Shown here: piece by piece, positions 63,240 to 64,000 of the stretch
Layout: each line of letters opens with the position of its first letter
Position numbering within the stretch: position 1 is the first letter of the stretch
Source of the DNA: Lacrimispora sphenoides JCM 1415
Lineage (GTDB): Bacteria; Bacillota; Clostridia; Lachnospirales; Lachnospiraceae
DNA length: 64,000 nt
Reading direction: 5' to 3'
Assembly (NCBI RefSeq): GCF_900105615.1
Contig: NZ_LT630003.1
Span: forward strand, 2,232,001-2,296,000
Notes under the pieces: generated by a model
Databases searched by the model: none
Told to the model about the DNA's origin: nothing
Seen by the model: only the letters and a program-made list of their open reading frames with translations
Translations under genes and position numbers: made by a program

Positions 63240-64000
63240 ATCATTACTTCTCCTTTGCTCTTTTTTCGTATCTGTCTGTGTTTGCAGAAGAGCACAAGAG
63301 TAGATATCACTACCAGAATTAATGACAGTGCCTGAGACACCGGAATGCCAGTACTAAAGAATATTAGCTGGTCCGTGCGGAGTCCCTCTATCCACACTCG
63401 TCCCAAACCATAGCCAAGCAGGTATATAAAAAGCATCTCTCCATCAAATCTCTTACGTTTCCTGTACCAAAGCATAAATGCAAGTACACAGAGATTCCAG
63501 ATTGATTCATAAAAGAAGGTAGGATGCACCTGTATATATTCTACTCCGTCCCTTACGATCAAATGGTTCAAAAGCTCTTTCGATATCATATTCTCATTAA
63601 CCAGCGCTCTTCTGATTCTCATAGCAAACAGGCTGTCGGTATATCCGCCAAACGCCTCGCAATTAAAGAAGTTTCCCCATCTTCCTATAATCTGCCCGGT
63701 TATCAGTCCTAGGCATCCAGTGTCAGCCAACGAAAAAAAAGATAATTTCTTTACCCTGGCATAAACTATCAGAGTTATAACGGCCCCTATGACACCTCCA
63801 TAGATGGCCAATCCTCCTGCCCTGAGATTTAAAATTTGAAGCAGATCATCTTTATAATTGTCCCAATCAAACATAACATAATAGATTCGGGCTCCCATGA
63901 TAGAAATTATGATTGCATACAGAACAAAATCCAGATATATATCCGGGTCCTGCCCCCTGCGTTTTGCATCCCTTGTCGCAACCCAGAGACCTGCTAATAT
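63236..64000 (-). CDS. lgt: Prolipoprotein diacylglyceryl transferase (5' end outside the window)
   Basis: At least 254 C-terminal residues are present; the frame is open to the window edge, with KRRGQDPDIYLDFVLYAII before the first internal Met. The Lgt signature RWGNFFNCEAFGG is visible, as are IYGGVIGAV and the C-terminal ITGQIIG and GYGLGRVWIEGLR segments across about six membrane helices. It attaches diacylglycerol to the lipobox Cys of lipoproteins such as the binding proteins in this window. The first internal ATG at 63898 is not the real start. Confidence 0.95.
   Translation of the reverse strand: MLAGLWVATRDAKRRGQDPDIYLDFVLYAIIISIMGARIYYVMFDWDNYKDDLLQILNLRAGGLAIYGGVIGAVITLIVYARVKKLSFFSLADTGCLGLITGQIIGRWGNFFNCEAFGGYTDSLFAMRIRRALVNENMISKELLNHLIVRDGVEYIQVHPTFFYESIWNLCVLAFMLWYRKRKRFDGEMLFIYLLGYGLGRVWIEGLRTDQLIFFSTGIPVSQALSLILVVISTLVLFCKHRQIRKKSKGEVMI

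Overview
The window reads as chromosomal DNA of a spore-forming, low-to-moderate GC member of the Firmicutes, most likely a Lachnospiraceae (Clostridium cluster XIVa, Lacrimispora/Enterocloster-like). The basis is the protein style, the YesM/YesN-type two-component systems, a Spo0E-like phosphatase, a division cluster headed by mraZ, a MetH whose activation domain is a separate gene, and a cobalamin/folate methionine branch. Almost every gene is on the minus strand; the exceptions are a polysaccharide deacetylase, a VOC protein, a PTS IIC-like protein and an EamA transporter. No rRNA, tRNA, CRISPR array, prophage or insertion sequence was seen.

Layout. 1-5.3 kb: a RbsABC-type sugar ABC transporter (ATPase, permease, start of the binding lipoprotein) downstream of a YesN/YesM pair. 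5.3-8.9 kb: D,D-carboxypeptidase, divergent polysaccharide deacetylase, VOC protein. 8.9-17.4 kb: metal-homeostasis island with two G3E-type P-loop proteins (one His-rich, one fused to a DUF1980-like domain), an orphan PTS IIC protein, and an operon znuA-znuC-znuB-trkH-trkA-Cys-rich small membrane protein. 17.4-25.8 kb: LCP ligase, HAD phosphatase, fruK-fruA, a chemoreceptor with a SigD-like promoter, an RpiR regulator. 25.8-34.4 kb: metallophosphoesterase, cyclopropane synthase, EamA exporter, phosphopantetheinyl transferase, MBL hydrolase, enolase, NCS2 purine permease. 34.7-40.4 kb: trpS with a small RDAC-type gene, then metF, a MetH activation-domain gene and metH. 40.5-55.3 kb: two uncharacterised proteins, then the division/wall cluster in transcription order mraZ, rsmH, ftsL, two class B PBPs, mraY, murD, ftsW, murA, ftsQ, ftsZ. 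55.4-60.1 kb: a BMP-family (nucleoside-type) ABC transporter whose ATPase gene carries an in-frame amber codon. 60.3-64 kb: a second YesN/YesM pair, a Spo0E-like gene missed by length cut-offs, and lgt running off the end.

The most unusual signal is non-coding. Two intergenic elements, in the trpS leader (36160-36295) and between murD and ftsW (46754-46899), share the same four-stem junction: a 7-bp closing stem, a 13-16 bp hairpin, an 18-nt conserved small-hairpin segment, a 23-24 bp hairpin, and a conserved flanking TCATTGCTTT. The stem sequences differ almost completely yet stay paired. This is covariation expected of a structured RNA or a mobile structured repeat. A second, smaller two-hairpin repeat family sits just upstream of two start codons (9924-9963 and 41926-41964).

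Starts were chosen by Shine-Dalgarno position; several genes (ftsZ, murA, the histidine kinase at 3745, the interrupted ATPase) appear to use TTG or GTG. All functions come from motif recognition by eye; no database search was run.
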